Program-made: the position numbers and the translations under genes
In this document: in pieces, positions 1 to 13,860 of the stretch
Layout: every line of letters begins with the position of its first letter
Numbering within the stretch: the stretch's first letter is position 1
Notes under the pieces: model-generated
What the model saw: only the letters and a program-made list of their open reading frames with translations
What the model was told of the DNA's origin: nothing
Database searches by the model: none
Assembly (NCBI RefSeq): GCF_037975245.1
Contig: NC_092573.1
Coordinates: forward strand, 2,668,501 to 2,732,500
Length of the DNA: 64,000 nt
Direction: 5' to 3'
Source of the DNA: Apostichopus japonicus
Taxonomy: Eukaryota; Echinodermata; Holothuroidea; Aspidochirotida; Stichopodidae

Positions 1-3000
1 ATGGACTTGCGAGAGTCCCAACTTATTTTCCGGATGGTCCAGCTAGCCAGGTATGGGAGAGTCGAAATAGACATACCAGGGCGACAGGATTCGGATAGAT
101 TTACCCTGCTCGATCTGATAGGGAGAAAGATAAGTTACATTCATGATGGATCGGAAAACTTTAGTGACTTGATAGCATTTGAGATGTCTGTGCTAGGAAG
201 AAGAAGTGGAGTTCCATCCAGACTTAGAAGCGGTATCACGATACAACTTCCCGTGGAGATTGTGCCAGTCAATGACCCCCCGTTTCTGGTTATTGCTGAA
301 GATAATTCTCTTAGAATTATTTCCATGACCAGGCGACAGATCACTCCAGAGTTTCTGACAGCCGAAGACCCTGATACTTCACCTGAAGATCTTGTGTTTA
401 CAATAATAAGTCAACCAAATGGAGTTGGACAGTTTGAACTTGATGATGATGATGATGTTGTCACCTCATTCACTCAAGCAGATGTAAACGAGGGAGAACT
501 ATTCTATGTCCACACAGGCCCGCAGCAGAAGTCGAGAATTGTCCTCCGAGTGTCAGATGGCATGGAACGGAGTGATATCCAATCGCTTCGGATCGAAGCG
601 ATGCCGTTGACACTAAGGCTTCAAAATTCATCTCAACTCATGATCAATCCTCAGAGATCCCAGCTGATCTTGCCGAAGCATTTGCAAGTGGTAACGAATG
701 ACCCAGACGATGAATTTGATGTCACTTTCAGAGTTGTTTCTCCCACACGATTTGGTGATATTCAAAAATTGGATAGAGATAGCAATAACTGGTTTAGTAT
801 CACCACTTTTCTCCAAAGAGATATCGACCAACATTTATTACGTTACATCGCTTCAAGTGCTAATGGCCACACATCAGTCGTCGACGATGAGGTCATTCTG
901 ACCGCAAGCAGTGGGGATGCTTCCATTGATGTAATATCTCTGCAGATTCAAATTGTGGTCACAAGCATTCTTATCAGGCATAATACTGGCCTAATATTAG
1001 ACAGTGTTAGACATGCAATAATATCTGATTCAAACTTGACAGTTATTGCAGAGAACCCTCTTTTGGACCTACCCATGTCTATCAATATATTGAGGATTCC
1101 AATGAAAGGGGATATGTTCTTACATCCTAATACAAAGCTTACTGAGGGAAGCAACTTTACAGTGGATGACTTGAAGGATAATCTAGTCAGTTATCAGGTG
1201 CACCCCCAGTATCAAGAAGGTTTCAACGATTCCTTCCTCTTTCAAGCTGTTTTACCCAACGCTGAGAGTGAAATACAAGTGTTCAACATCACTTTCATTC
1301 CAGACCTTCAACAGCTGACTGTCATCAATGAGGGCGTAATAGTCTCTGAAGGTGGCAGTGCGATAATTGACCAGGATAGCTTGTTCATTTCCTCAAAAGC
1401 TACAGACGAATTTACATTCACTGTGACCAAGTTTCCAGCTCATGGTAACTTACAGTTGTATGATGGATCTAATGTGAGAAACAGAAACGTCAGCTCCTTT
1501 CTCAGCTTTGACTTGAAATCGAGGTCTCTCAGATACCAACATGATGATTCAGAATCCACGCTGGACGAGTTTTCATTAGACGTCCGCTCCACTTACATCG
1601 ACAGATTCGGGGAGCGTAAGAGCCTACACTACAACACAACATTTAATGTTAGTATCCAACTACAGAATGACAATGTCCCTCTGAGAGTAGTTGACAAAGT
1701 CTTTAAGGTTCTTAAGAATGGTAAAACTCCACTCACAGATATGGATCTCAGTTACCATGACAACGACTCAGACTTTGACGATGCTGATATTTTTTACCAA
1801 AGGCTAACAATTCGGAACGGTGATATCGTGAGCGCTGACGACGAAAGTCAGAGAGTATTAAGGTTTACTCAGAGAGATCTCACGGAGGGCAATCTCATCT
1901 TCAAGCATCGTGGAGATATACTCAGTACAAGGGTGACATTTTTTGTCTTTGATAATGACAGGAGTAACCTTCAGAGTGCTTTCCTACAAATAGAAGCCTA
2001 CGAACCGTACCTTCAGGTTGTCAATAACACTGGCATCGAGGTGCAAAAAGGAAGTCGGAAGGTAATTAACGCCAGTACTCTGAGCACCGAGAGCAATCTA
2101 AAGATTCGTGAGCACAGTATCATTTATCTGGTAACATCCCCTCCTAGACACGGACAGATCATGCGGTACGATGAATCTGTACTTCAGTTTACTCAGGAAG
2201 ACATCCAGACGGGGATAATTTCTTACATTAGTTCCAACGACTCTTCGTCAAGTATTCATGACTCTTTCAACTTCACCGTTCAGGGCAGAGACCTTGCAAC
2301 CAATGGCACATTTGCAATAAGAATTTATCTGTCCAGCACTCAAACTCTTCCTACGTTGGTTCAAAATGAGACGCTCTATGTAGAAGAAGGGAAGATGGCT
2401 CTTATTCCAAAATCATCTCTGAAAGTGTCTCACCCTAATCATCCAATGTCAGAGATCAGCTATATCGTTAGTAAACCTCCACGGTTTGGCTTCTTAGAGT
2501 TGAACCCTTCTGCTTTGATAGATATTATGAACCAAGACAGAAATGGTAACTTATCCACGGAAGAAGCCCCTATCACACTTTCAAGATTTACTCAGTTGGA
2601 TATTAATAGAAAGAGATTGGTTTATGTTCAGACTATCTCCGACCAATCACAGGATACGATAGTCTTCAATGTAACCAACGGTTACACCACCATAACTAAT
2701 GTTACCCTTCGGATTGAGATTGTTCCCGATACGATTCCAGTCGAAATTCAGAATATGACAGTGGAGGAAGGAATGTCCAAAGTGATTCTCTCTGAAAGGA
2801 TCAATGTATCCCATCCATATTACAGAGGGCAAGATTTTGACATCTTCATCGTAACTCCTCCGAGATACGGGATCATAGAGATGGTGAACTCAAAGGGAAT
2901 ACCTTTGGCATCATTCACCACCAAAGATATTCGAAACGAGTTTGTATATTACGTCCACAATGGGAGTGAGAGCCTTCACGACAGTTTTGAATTTATTTTG

Positions 3001-3304
3001 AACTCAACAAGTCTAAAGAAAGAGAGTGATCTGATGTGGATGCACATTTCTGTGACCCCTGTTAATGACATTCCACCATTTGTAAGCACCAACAAAAACC
3101 TAATGGCTATCACCAATGCCAGAACCGTCATCACCACAGCGTCATTGAGTGCAGAGGATGCTGATTCATCAGATGACGAAATTGTCTTCCTCATCACTGT
3201 ACCGACCAATGGGAAGGTCGTTCTTGGTCGTGATTCTTTTAGGGCTGTGTCAAAGTTCACTCAGGCAGACTTGGAAGTATCTCAGGTTTTCTTCATTCAT
3301 TCAG
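1..3304 (+). CDS. CSPG4: CSPG4-like giant internal exon (CSPG repeats)
   Basis: Open in frame 1 for 1,101 codons plus one base, up to the donor TCAG|gtaggt at 3305. It encodes about nine to ten CSPG repeats. Many Asn-x-Ser/Thr sequons are visible, as expected for an ectodomain. The first residues (ESQLIF...GRVEIDI) are already inside a repeat, so this exon extends left of the window or begins very near its edge. Repeat borders fall at PVNDPPF (about residue 90) and PVNDIPP (about residue 1021). Such linkers are typical of this family. Confidence 0.88.
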
Positions 3305-6300
3305 GTAGGTGTTTTTTTTTCTTCTAATTTCTTTCGAGTGTTTACGGTGGCAGTATAATTCTGTTTTATTGGCTTGTAAATAGAGTTAATGAAATAATAA
3401 AAAAAATCAACACTAATTAAGGAAAGGATCAAGTTTCTCAAGTTAAGTTGGTAGTGCCCTCCCATTCACCCATTTCATCCCCATCCTCTAAGTTGTCCAC
3501 TGATGCATGCTACATTAGATGCTGTGGCTGATTGTGACAAGGGAACAAGTCTGTTTGAGCTGTGCAAAAGTTTGAAAAATTAAACCCTAAAATGTGACAA
3601 TTGATATAATGGCTAGGCAGATTAAGAAGATATTTATATGTCTGGCAGGGAGGGGGGAGGTGTATTTAAATTTAGAGGGTAATGGATATAGAATGAACTA
3701 GGTTGCATATTTAAATCTGCTTTTTGGTAAATTTTAGGCAAGACTCAAATATTAACATCCAGTAACACTGCGGTTCATCAGCTGCACTTTTTTCAAGGTT
3801 CATTTCAAGTAGTGAAAATAAAGTGTAAAAGAATGAAAGATCCTGATTTTCTAAATATTACATATTGGAACATATCAATCAGCTACATAAATATTTTCGA
3901 AAAGTGACAAATCGCTGGAGAGTGTCTCTGTTTGATCAATTGCAGTCTTGTCTTGAGTAAAATTAGAAAGGTTCGGTAAACTTGTTGACAAAGTGTGGAA
4001 AAACTTGCTTGAAGGGATATTAGTTTCAAACATCTGATGTTACAGTTATTAAGCTTAAAGGTAGTTTGTGGTCATAAATATGGCTGGAAGGTGATTTAAC
4101 ACTCCAAACAACTTGTCCCAAATTACAAAATTACATTTATTTCTGATAAGTCAAACTTTCCTCCTACTGTCAATCCAGTCTTTTAAAGTTAACTTAGCAC
4201 TGTAATCTTTAGTGAACAAAGTGAGAAGATCTCTGTGTGTCACCCTAAGAAAGAAATCTAATTCATTAATTACCAGCTCATTAATCTTCATTTTGTTTTA
4301 GTAAATTTAGAAGGGTGTCTTAGATATTGATTGTAGTATTATTTGGAATGATACTTTGATAGCTGTTGAAATAAATAAGTCAGAAAGTTGCAACAAAATG
4401 CAGCTGCATCAAGATCATTTAGTAGCAGTTGGTAGAGTTATGTTTGAGGTTTCTGTTAAAGCAACAGCGAGTTGTAATAAGACATGGGACACAATTCTAT
4501 CCCCTTTAATACAGCCTCCCACAGTGAGTCACAGAAATGGATTTGACAGCTGAGAGCATTCCAATGGTTTGCATACCATCTTGCATCCAATTGGCTATTC
4601 AGTTCTAAATAAGCACAAAAAATACTTGAAATGAAGCAAGATCATACCTAGATTTCTTGTGTTGCATGGAAGTATCTCTGTGGTGTTATTTAGTTTGATT
4701 TGGGTTTTTTTAGGGAAATAGCAGAAATTAATACCAAAATTTGAATAGAATTATACTAGGTACATGTTAAATTGTCTACCAACCTGCAACATCACAAACC
4801 CTGTGACATTTGACATTCTCTTCATCAGGTGCCAGATCTGGTGGTTTCCGATTTCAAGTATCGGACGGTCTTCATAATACCCTTCAACAGATCTTCACCA
4901 TCACAGCCCAGCCTCTCCTTCTATCTATCGTGAACAATACCGAACTCATGGTCAAACCTGGGACCCTTCAACCAATCACAGCAAAGCTTCTAAAAGTTAT
5001 AACCAATGAGAATCCAGTGACTCACCTCAGCCACCCAATAACTTATGTGGTCACAGCAGTACCTTCATATGGAAAACTTGTAAAAGTCCTCTCTAAAGAG
5101 GCAGTTACAAATACTTTCAGTTTTAAAGAAGTCATGACATTCACACAGATGGATATTGATGACGGACTGATTGCATACAAGCACAAAAATATCAGCGGGT
5201 CTCAGAACCCTCAGCGAGATGTCATTACTTTTGATGTTTTCCTTTCTCTCTCCCAAAATTTAACTGATGTTAATTTTCACATATTTTTGGGTGACAAAGC
5301 TCAAAGCACACCTCCACCCACAACATTCCTATTCACGACTGCTCTCCTAACCGCCTCTCAAGATGCTCAAACAGAACCGGCCATGTTAGCAAATGTCGAA
5401 GTGGAGGAAGGAGAATCAGTGAACATTACTCTGAGGGATCTTATTTCAGCAACTGGAGTAGAAGAAGCAGAAAATACTAGAATTGAGTTCAACATCACAT
5501 CCATGCCATCTCACGGATCACTTGTCATCGGTGAGCAGGAGCTACGGAAATTTTCAACTTTCAGAGCTGCCGAAGTCGAAGAGGACGGAATCGTTTACAA
5601 CCACGACGACTCCGAAGAGAGAGGTGACTCCTTTAATTTTACTGTCAAGGTGTCGTCTCTGATCGACAGTTCTTTTCGGGTCATATCTTCCACTTCGACT
5701 CAATTTGTGGTCAGCATCATCCCCGTGAATGATCACAACTTTAAATTTTTAACGCCATACCTGAGGATGAACGTGATTCAAGGAGCAGAAGTATTACTTA
5801 CACCCAAAGTTTTAAATGTGGAGGATAGAGACAATTTCCCATCAGAGATTGTCTATCACCTCTTCAGCCAACCTTCAAATGGTGAGCTGGTTTCGGCGGA
5901 GGATCCCACCTCTCTCCTTGAGACATTTTCTCAGGAGAATGTTAACCAGGGAAGAGTTTTGTACAAACATAACGGAGGAGAGAGGACCGGCGCTTTCCTG
6001 TTTAGGGTAACGGACGGTTCTCATATGCAAATGAGACAGTTTTACATTACGGTCACTCACAGAGCACTGTATGTCACCATGTTAGATAGCATTGCATTGA
6101 GGCAGGGTGCGTCCACAGTGACCATAAAAAGTGACCTATTCAATATAACTTCCAATAGCGAGGTTGCTGGAAAAGTGCATTATAATATTACTTTGCCCCC
6201 TTTGTTTGGGCGTATTTCGCTGAATGGATCTGAAGTAGCTAGTTTCTCGCATTCTGATATCTCTCAAAACATGGTAACATACACACAGCTTGACTTTGGG

Positions 6301-7386
6301 TCTTCGCAAGATCATTTTACCATGATAGCGTATGACGACTATGCTACATCTGACCAAATTAATTTGACAGTCGCTGTACGACCTCAGGTATTTAGCGAGC
6401 AGATTTCTGCCCACAGTGGCTCACAAGTCAGTCTTACCACTGTGGAACTCAATGCTACATTGTTAGCTGCAGTGGTATCTGGTGATATCTTTGTGGAAGT
6501 TCTGTCTGAAGGATCACACACCAAATTAGTTGACAATCGTACTTTGGAGACGCTGACAAAATTTAATTATTCCAGTTTGAGCCAAAATGAAATTGCCATA
6601 CTTATCGATCATGTTGAAATAGCCGAGAATGAAACCTTGGTAGACCTGATAACTCTCAACATCTCTGCCGCACAAACTCAGTCAGTTACGGTAACACTGG
6701 TGATAAATGTGTCTGCCGCACTGATGGATCCAACAACCATACCGCCTCAATTAACAACAGAGAAAAATATAATACCTCCTTTGCCAGCTGTGGAGAGGAA
6801 CCGAACAAACTTTATTGACACGTTTGGTTTCCCTATTACAAAAAAGGAACCAACCACACCTCATACTACTCCAATTGGTGCTGCGGCACGAAGGAAAGCG
6901 GTAGGCGGAGTTAACTTTATCCTAATTTTAGTCCCTTTGATGGTGTTGATGATAATAATTGTCGCAGTGGTTCTGTTCCTCGTCTTCAGAAGACAGAACT
7001 CTCATAAAAATACAGAAGAAAAGCCAAAGCCTGTCAATGGTGACACTAAAGAGGTGGAGAAGCCGCCTATCGTGGCTAGGCCTGTAGCCACATCATACCT
7101 TCCACACGTAAGTGTCATTGCCAACCCTAACGCAGGAACTGATCAAAATCACTTAGCAACGCAGCCAATCATCAGCCGATCAGTACAGAGCCCTCTTGTA
7201 CCAGAGGTTAAAGTCACTCCTTTAGGAAGACCACCGTCTCCAAAGAATTCCTACGCCAGTTTGACATCGAATGGGTCTGTCAACGGTGGTACCTTAGGTT
7301 ACAATTGGCAGACTTGTGATCCAGATTTGGTGGATCACTTAAAACAGTCAAACCCTTCATTACAGAGAAGTCAGTACTGGGTTTGA
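1..7386 (+). CDS. CSPG4: CSPG4/NG2-like transmembrane chondroitin sulfate proteoglycan, 3' portion
   Basis: Coding joins 1-3304 and 4829-7386 (intron phase 1, donor gtaggt, acceptor ttcatcag), giving about 1,950 residues. What is seen: an array of roughly 100-120-residue CSPG (cadherin-like) repeats with the recurring pattern of a Phe-Thr-Gln-x-Asp-(I/L) strand followed by a Tyr-x-His-x-(G/D) strand. Next come a Thr/Pro-rich juxtamembrane stretch, one transmembrane helix (about 6913-6987), a basic stop-transfer RRQNSHK and a tail ending DPDLVDHL...QYWV. Vertebrate CSPG4 ends in QYWV, a class of PDZ ligand bound by partners such as GRIP1 and MUPP1. Human CSPG4 is about 2,320 residues with a signal peptide and two laminin-G domains before the repeats. 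The missing 350-400 residues match that N-terminal part, so the window starts inside the first repeats and the Met at position 1 is internal. It is probably a cell-surface adhesion and matrix co-receptor. FREM/FRAS proteins share the repeats but not this tail. Confidence 0.88.
3305..4828 (+). other. CSPG4 intron (1.5 kb)
   Basis: GT-AG intron, gtaggt to ttcatcag, phase 1. It is AT-rich with no recognisable gene, RNA or mobile element. Short open frames inside it have no protein-like composition. Confidence 0.85.
4829..7386 (+). CDS. CSPG4: CSPG4-like last coding exon: repeats, TM helix, PDZ-ligand tail
   Basis: Starts after the acceptor at 4828 and completes the split Gly codon. It encodes the end of one CSPG repeat plus about five further repeats, including starts at ANVEVEEGESVNI, YLRMNVIQGAEVLL and LDSIALRQGASTV. 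Then come a Thr/Pro-rich stretch (about 6720-6880), the hydrophobic helix NFILILVPLMVLMIIIVAVV, a cytoplasmic tail of about 130 residues and the stop TGA at 7384-7386. The tail contains Pro/Ser-rich segments and the terminal NPSLQRSQYWV. This closely parallels the end of vertebrate CSPG4, where an Asn-Pro-Ala-Leu segment also precedes QYWV. Confidence 0.9.
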
Positions 7387-8060
7387 AGGAAACAAATATC
7401 AGAAGTCATTGATTTTGCTTAAAGGAGGTCGTACCTCGAGTGAAGTTTGTGCTGATCCACCTTCTTCGTTGGCATAACACAAAGTCTCTTCCTCCTCCCA
7501 CTTCTGCTTTTGAAACAGCGTTACAACACAGAATGTTATGCTTACATTCCAGACTACATTTACAAGGTTTGATTATTCAGCAGTTAATAACATGACTATG
7601 TAATGAGTTGTTGTTCAGTTCCAGATTGAATGATACATAAAAGAATGAGTGATTCATAGGACAGATTGAGGATAGTACCTACTGAGATGCAATACAGCTT
7701 GTATGAAACGGGAATGTTTTGCTTACACCATTGATTTCGTGACAAGTCAGGAAAATTTGGCCAAAACAGAAATGCAGACATGTTCTATGAAACAAGCCAG
7801 GAAATTTTGTAAATTTTACCAGTGAAAAATTGTGAAATTTATCAACAAGAGAGTGTGAGAACCATACATCACACTTAGTGCTGTATTTAGAATTTGTGAT
7901 GCATTGGATATATAATATGTATTGTCAGTCGTTGCTAGGTTAACAGGTGCATAGAAGTATGAGGAATTCCTTGACCAGATCTACAGCAAGATAGCAGTAG
8001 CCATGAAGAAACGATTACCGTTCCTATATTTAGCACAGTGAAAATAAATTTTTGTGCATT
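7387..8060 (+). other. CSPG4: Probable 3' UTR of the CSPG4-like gene
   Basis: AT-rich non-coding sequence directly after the stop codon. The first good polyadenylation hexamer, AATAAA, is at 8043-8048. The transcript end is an inference; later AATAAA motifs (about 9154 and 11106) could extend it. Confidence 0.4.
8043..8048 (+). terminator. Candidate poly(A) signal AATAAA for the CSPG4-like gene
   Basis: Canonical AATAAA about 660 bases after the stop codon, followed by a T-rich stretch (tttttgtg) that could serve as the downstream element. It was chosen only by position and motif. Confidence 0.35.
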
Positions 8061-11000
8061 TCACAAAGTATTTGATACTCTGATCTACAACTTATTGAAA
8101 TTGAAAAGTTATTTCTTTATTTGTGGAACTTATTCTATCAAAAACTTCACAACTTGATTGAAATCAGTATATGTGGATGTAGTGTAGATTATCTATTGTT
8201 GGAAACTCTTCTTCCATTCTCGGATTTTTCTTGTCCTTTGTTAGAATTAAACATTTTGGACATTTTATTAGACTAGCAGTTTCTCTGCCTGAATTGAAAG
8301 CAAAGAGAAAGACAATCTTAAAGTGGGAGAGAGATAAGAATGAAACCACTTCTGTGGTTTGATGGTTTAGTTATCCATGCTGTTAAACAGACTGAAATGT
8401 AGTAATAGATAGGGAGGAATGAAAGGGTTTGACAGTACTTTATCAGGGGTAGAGGGGAAATTGGTGAACGTACAGAAATTTAAGTCCAGGAGAAGAGCTA
8501 TTTTATTGCAATGTGTAAGTAATGCCAAATATTTTATCCTTACGAGACAATTGCACTATCTTTTGGTATGGATTGAATGAAATATTTCCTTTGGAATTTT
8601 GCAAATGGGTATGTTTACTTTCATTTTGGTGAGAACTGGTCAGTCACAAGTATAACATTAATAATGTTGGCTATATAATGGTTAGATGGGTAAAATGTTT
8701 CAGGCGTGAGATTTATGGTTAATTCTGTTCCTTGAGCTTCAGATCCCAATTTGTATGCCAGAAAATTGAAAGCATTCTCCTTCAATGTTTACAGTATCTT
8801 CTAATTCACACCCCTTTCTCGTTGTAGATTTTATTCACAAAGGCTGTAAAATTTTGAACATTTGAGTCTGTGTTTTGAAGACAAATTCTTTGAAATGTAT
8901 CATAGGAAGTTTGGTATTCATTAGTATTAGAGTGCAATATTTATACCTAAATTTAGTAGGTTTTCTTAACTTTTATTGCTTCTCTCGTTAGTTCTCTTTC
9001 TTTCTCAAAGTTTGAAGCTCTTTTCCTAGCTCGGGTATCTGTTCTACGACACTTGTCAAACTTGTACTGCAACCCCATTTATTACTCTAAAACATTAAAA
9101 AAAAAAGGCTACTACACCAGTTAGCAATATCTTTAGTTTCTTATCTTCACTATAATAAATTATTCTCTATCCGATATCCTTGGATAATACAACCAACATC
9201 CATGTGAGGTTATCTGTAATTTAGTAATTGCTTTCCTGGTGGTAGCGTTAGTGTCAGAAGGGAGAAAGTGAATTGATGAGGAGATGGAGGTGGTGATGAA
9301 CTAAGTAATGGTATCTGTCATCCTCTTGTGCCAAAATGAGAAGGAGCTATTTGTCTTTGAGTATACAAATAATACTGTACATCATGTACATACAAACTTG
9401 TCCAAGGATAACACAATTGCCATTTTCAGTGTTGAAGAGGATCAGTTTTTCTAACCCCTGCTTGGTGTTCTGCCCCATAGCTCATCCAGGTTTATCCATT
9501 CCCCCCTGTTCATTCATTGGTCACCTAGGTACGTTGTCACGATAGTGCTTAAGCCATTACCACTTGCATGTTGCCACAAAAGTGGACACACGGGTGGGAT
9601 AAAAACAACATTTTGTAACACTGGTTTGTACAGTGTATCATATTGCTGTATACTTTTGAACCTGATTTAATTTGTTTGAAGTACGTGTTATGTCAGAGAT
9701 ATGAATAATATTTTATTGCTCTTTTCTAATTTTATTTTTAAAAATATGAAAATTATACTTTAATTTGACAACATCCATTTGGAAGTTTTGGGGATCTTCT
9801 TGTATTATGGTGAAAAAAGCCCATAAAATTTCTCCAAAATATTGCACTCATAAGTAATAAGATATTGATGGGTATCAATGAACATATCTGCTACTCTCAA
9901 GTCTTATTTCTATCTTGTATTCATTAACTGATGTTATAATACTGGTTTTGACTTTTAATATGTGTATGAAATGAAACAAAACAAAATGCTTTAGGACTGT
10001 TCACTTAGATTTTTTGCAGTTGTAGTGCCTGCAGGCATCATTAAACAATTTATTGGCAAAAAAGGCCATGATTGCATGTTTCATTACTGGATAGTTCTTG
10101 GTGGGTCTAAACTGAATGAATGTGTTACCCATTATGTCTGGGTCAGGGAGGTGACGATGAAATAGATTTATGTAATAAACATCAATTTTAGTCATAATGT
10201 TAATGTTTTTACATGGGGAAGTAGTTCATTTATGATAGACGGTTGTTGAAGTGAGTTGAAATGATGGTAGCTGTATTCAGAATGTAATGCCTTAACTATG
10301 AGAGCTGGACTCCAACTATTGTAAATAACCTAATTATTCTTTGCCTTTTAATAGGAAGGTTCATCGTATTCTTTTAGCAGGGAATTTATTTTACATTGCA
10401 TTATGTATGTATACTCATTGGTACTTTAAGGATTTTTTTTTCATTGTTTTACCAGAATATTCATTGGTCATTCATTTTTGTCATTCATTTTTGGGATTAT
10501 TCATGCCACAGTGGCATAAAGCAAGAGGAGGAATTTGAGTAGGGGGGGGGGGAGGGGGTAAAAAATGTTGTCCACAAACCTTAATTTACTACAGTATGAA
10601 TGTGTCGTATCCATCATGACACGTGGGAGGGGGTGAGGGGAGGAGAAGGACTACTGGAGGTTTAACGTAAATAGTGGGAATCTAGTTCCTCGTCAAACCT
10701 TTTTTTTTTAGAAGCATCATGCTCTGAAGGGAACTACTTGCCTCGTATATAGTTTGATATTATTATATTTATGATATAATTACACTTGAAGCATCAAAAG
10801 ATAGTACTCATGTTACTCAGCTGTCCTGTTTTTCTGATTCATGTAGACCTGTATTTGATTGTCATTTTTTTTGGTTTATAGTACTCTACTGTTTTGTTGT
10901 ACCTTGTTACTATTCATTTAATTTGGTGCTGTTCTCAAAATCATTCACTTTTTTTGTGCTGTTCCCATTGACTGCCAGTCTCATCCACTCTGTTTTATAT

Positions 11001-11290
11001 TTTTAATCGTATTTTTTGTCTTAAACTCTTCCTTAAGAGTGTATTTATTTTCTTCCTTATTATGTACATTGCATATTTATTTTTATTGGATGCAAGTAAA
11101 CTATAAATAAAGAAAATTTGCTGAAAGCTTTTACAGGTTAGTGTCAGTGCTTATAGTTTCTTCATCTTTCTTTCATTCTGTGCCATGCGATGGTTATAGT
11201 TGTGTAGGCCTACTATTGAAAAACTCTTGTCCTACTTAGTATAGACAAAAGTAGAACAACTACAAAGTGACTGAATATAGCAAAGCAATG
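8061..11290. other. AT-rich intergenic stretch, no gene seen
   Basis: No frame has protein-like composition or splice-supported continuity. It contains G-runs at about 10543-10557 and 10627-10650 and scattered T-runs. It could be a long 3' UTR of the upstream gene or intergenic DNA. Confidence 0.5.
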
Positions 11291-11295
11291 AATAA

Positions 11296-11365
11296 AATAA
11301 AATGTAGGCCTAATAATAATAAATAATAATAATTATGTAGATTTATATAGCGCCACCCCAGGAAA
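11296..11365 (-). repeat. LINE/SINE 3'-tail-like fragment with (TAA)n end
   Basis: Read on the minus strand this is GGCGCTATATAAATC followed by a TAATTATTATT-type microsatellite. The tail of the LINE in this window (about 50095-50165) also has a GCGCTAT motif shortly before a run of ATT repeats. This suggests a fragment of a related non-LTR element or a SINE that borrows its tail. How far the element extends to the right (up to about 11560) is not clear. Confidence 0.4.
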
Positions 11366-12011
11366 CGAGTAACAGCCAATGAATCTATAGCTTGAACTTA
11401 TCACATCACAAATATTATTACATCCCATCTACCATGCACAGTCACTTTTTAGTGCCTCCTCCCTCCATCGCCCCACCTACCCACTCGATAACCCAACCCA
11501 CTCACCCATGTCATCACAAATGGTAGCTCACTGCATGTGTGGTACCACAATTAATTGCTCCCATTGCCTTACAACTAAGCTCAACACTTTCCAAGGCCAC
11601 TAGGGCATAGAAATTTTCAACTGACATGTTTTCATACCAACCATGTGATAGCTGATGTCTTGGGCTATCATAAAACATTTAACTTTTGCCACCAAGAGCA
11701 TTATTAGCTAGAACGTTAGCATGGTGCTTCCCAACCCATCTGTCAGGTCTCGCTGCTACGGAATCTTGTTTCACCCGGGATTTCAAAAATGTCCAAAATC
11801 ACCTTCAATCGTCCAGACTTTTTGACCATCAGAAGTTTATTTTATACTCTTTAACATCCAAGCAAAGAAAAGAATGAAGATGATGATGACTCAAAAATTG
11901 CCTAAAAGACTCACTACAGTAGGTCACTTTCGGACTACTTTCCAACAATGTTAACCTTTAACGCGGACGTACACTCGTAAATTATGTGTACGGTACCTGC
12001 AGACATCGCTT

Positions 12012-12048
12012 TCAGAGGTAACATCTGTGAGTAACATCTGTGAGAAAC
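12012..12048. repeat. Short tandem duplication (taacatctgtgag)
   Basis: Two consecutive copies of a 13-base unit, taacatctgtgag, in intergenic DNA. Confidence 0.6.
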
Positions 12049-12279
12049 TATTTTAAGTACCAGCGCCACCTATCATAAAATTTGTATATTCTAATTGCCA
12101 ACTGCGCGATAAAATCTCAATCGATCACGAATTAGTCATATGCATAGATGAACGTCTCATGCGTTGTTTCACGATAATTAGTTACTTATTGATCAAACAT
12201 ATCAGCTGGTGCAAGCTGTTGTTTTTCGAAATAGAAGAGCAAAGACGAACGGTCAAGTTACTGGCCGTCAACAAAGATT

Positions 12280-12446
12280 ATGTATGTATGTATGTATGTA
12301 TGTATGTATGTATGTATGTATGTATGTATGTATGTATGTATGTATGTATGTATGTATGTATGTATGTATGTATGTATGTATGTATGTATGTATGTATGTA
12401 TGTATGCGTGTATGTATGTATGTATGTATGTATGTATGTATGTATA
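12280..12446. repeat. (TATG)n microsatellite
   Basis: About 40 near-perfect copies of the tetranucleotide TATG with one interruption (gcgtg near 12406). The period of 4 makes every frame open, which explains apparent MYVC- or IHTY-repeat proteins on both strands. It is not coding. Confidence 0.95.
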
Positions 12447-13860
12447 TGTGATCTTCCCGCAAGCAGGAAGGCATGTTTATAGGCATTAGGATTATAGGCA
12501 TGTTCATCTCATAGACCATTACATGAGAAACCCAAGCAACCGTCACCTTTCATTCGGTTATGCTATAGATACCTGGCTCAGTGAGACAATGGAATAACAT
12601 TTCGAGGGTGGGGGGGGGGGTTCCGGCCCCTATCTTCTTTCAGAATTTGTAAGGTTCGAACCTTATGTTTTGTTCAACTGCATATATAGAAGTTCCTACG
12701 ACGTTTAACGTCATACTTGTAAAGCTGCGGCACAATTAGAGGTCACTATTAACAAACTTGATAGTTTCGAAAAACGTTGCTGTAGGTGTACGTCACTGAG
12801 TATTGATGTAAACCACTCCTTCTGCCCCTCCCTGACATCATATTTGTGCATACGCATGTGAAAATTCGTAATACTGCTAGATACAGTTATTGTCCGACTC
12901 TAATCTTGTTTTTGCAACCCCTAACCGTAATTTGCACAAATCCCGTCACAGTTTTCATATTGAATATTGAACAGTAGACCGTTGCCCTATGTAATTAAGA
13001 GGCGTAACAGTTAACTTGAGAGCAGGGGCGAAGAATATATGGGGCCCCTAAATCGAACAACCATTCGCTGGGCTGGGCTGGGCCAGTATATCCTTTTAGT
13101 CTTATTAGTTAGACGTGATACTTCAACATATCTGGCATCAGCGATTTATGTTCCGCTCCAACATAAAAATGACAATCATTCAATTATAAGGATGATTCGA
13201 GAACCGCGATGGAGATATCATTCCCTTGTTGCAATTTTTGTGCATGTTCCGTATTTTGTTAACCCGTAACCATACTAGACTTTATCTTGTATTGAGATTC
13301 GGTTTCTACAAATTATAAGTTATTGCATGATAATTGAATATGTCGTCTAAGACGTCTATGCACGCAATGTACGGCTATGTACGTGTATTTCTTTAGGATC
13401 GAGGCTCCCGAGCTCCGGGATTCCGTCGCACTCTTTTATAAACTTTCTAGTATAGACCGGCCTACATATAGGCCAAGTGTATATGTTTTTAAGTAGGTTT
13501 AGGTATAGAATTAATCAAAATAAATATGCCAGTCTATATAAAGTCATCGTGCAATTCGACCCTCCCCCCCCCCCCCTTATATCTACCTGCTTACGGCGCT
13601 CTCCGCGTGTATGGCAATTGTATTATAGTTAAGTTTAGTAGGGGAAAAGGATCAGGAGGGACACTCGAAGTCCCCATCAAGACACAAACACGATCATATA
13701 CCGATTACAAAGCATTCACAATACTTTTCAAGTACAACTTTCTCAGGCATTGAATCGTTCCTCTCATTCTCCGTTGCATAATCTCCTATATCAATCATTT
13801 GCAAAGCATCCCCTCCAATCACTATATGTTTATACCACAGCCACTAGCCCCCTCACGTCC

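Noticed and set aside
12159-12546. Open frames with MYVC or IHTY repeats on both strands
   Set aside because: They are produced by the (TATG)n microsatellite, whose period keeps all frames open.
12645-12665. tRNA B-box-like GGTTCGAACC
   Set aside because: It is a short palindrome without an A-box or cloverleaf around it.
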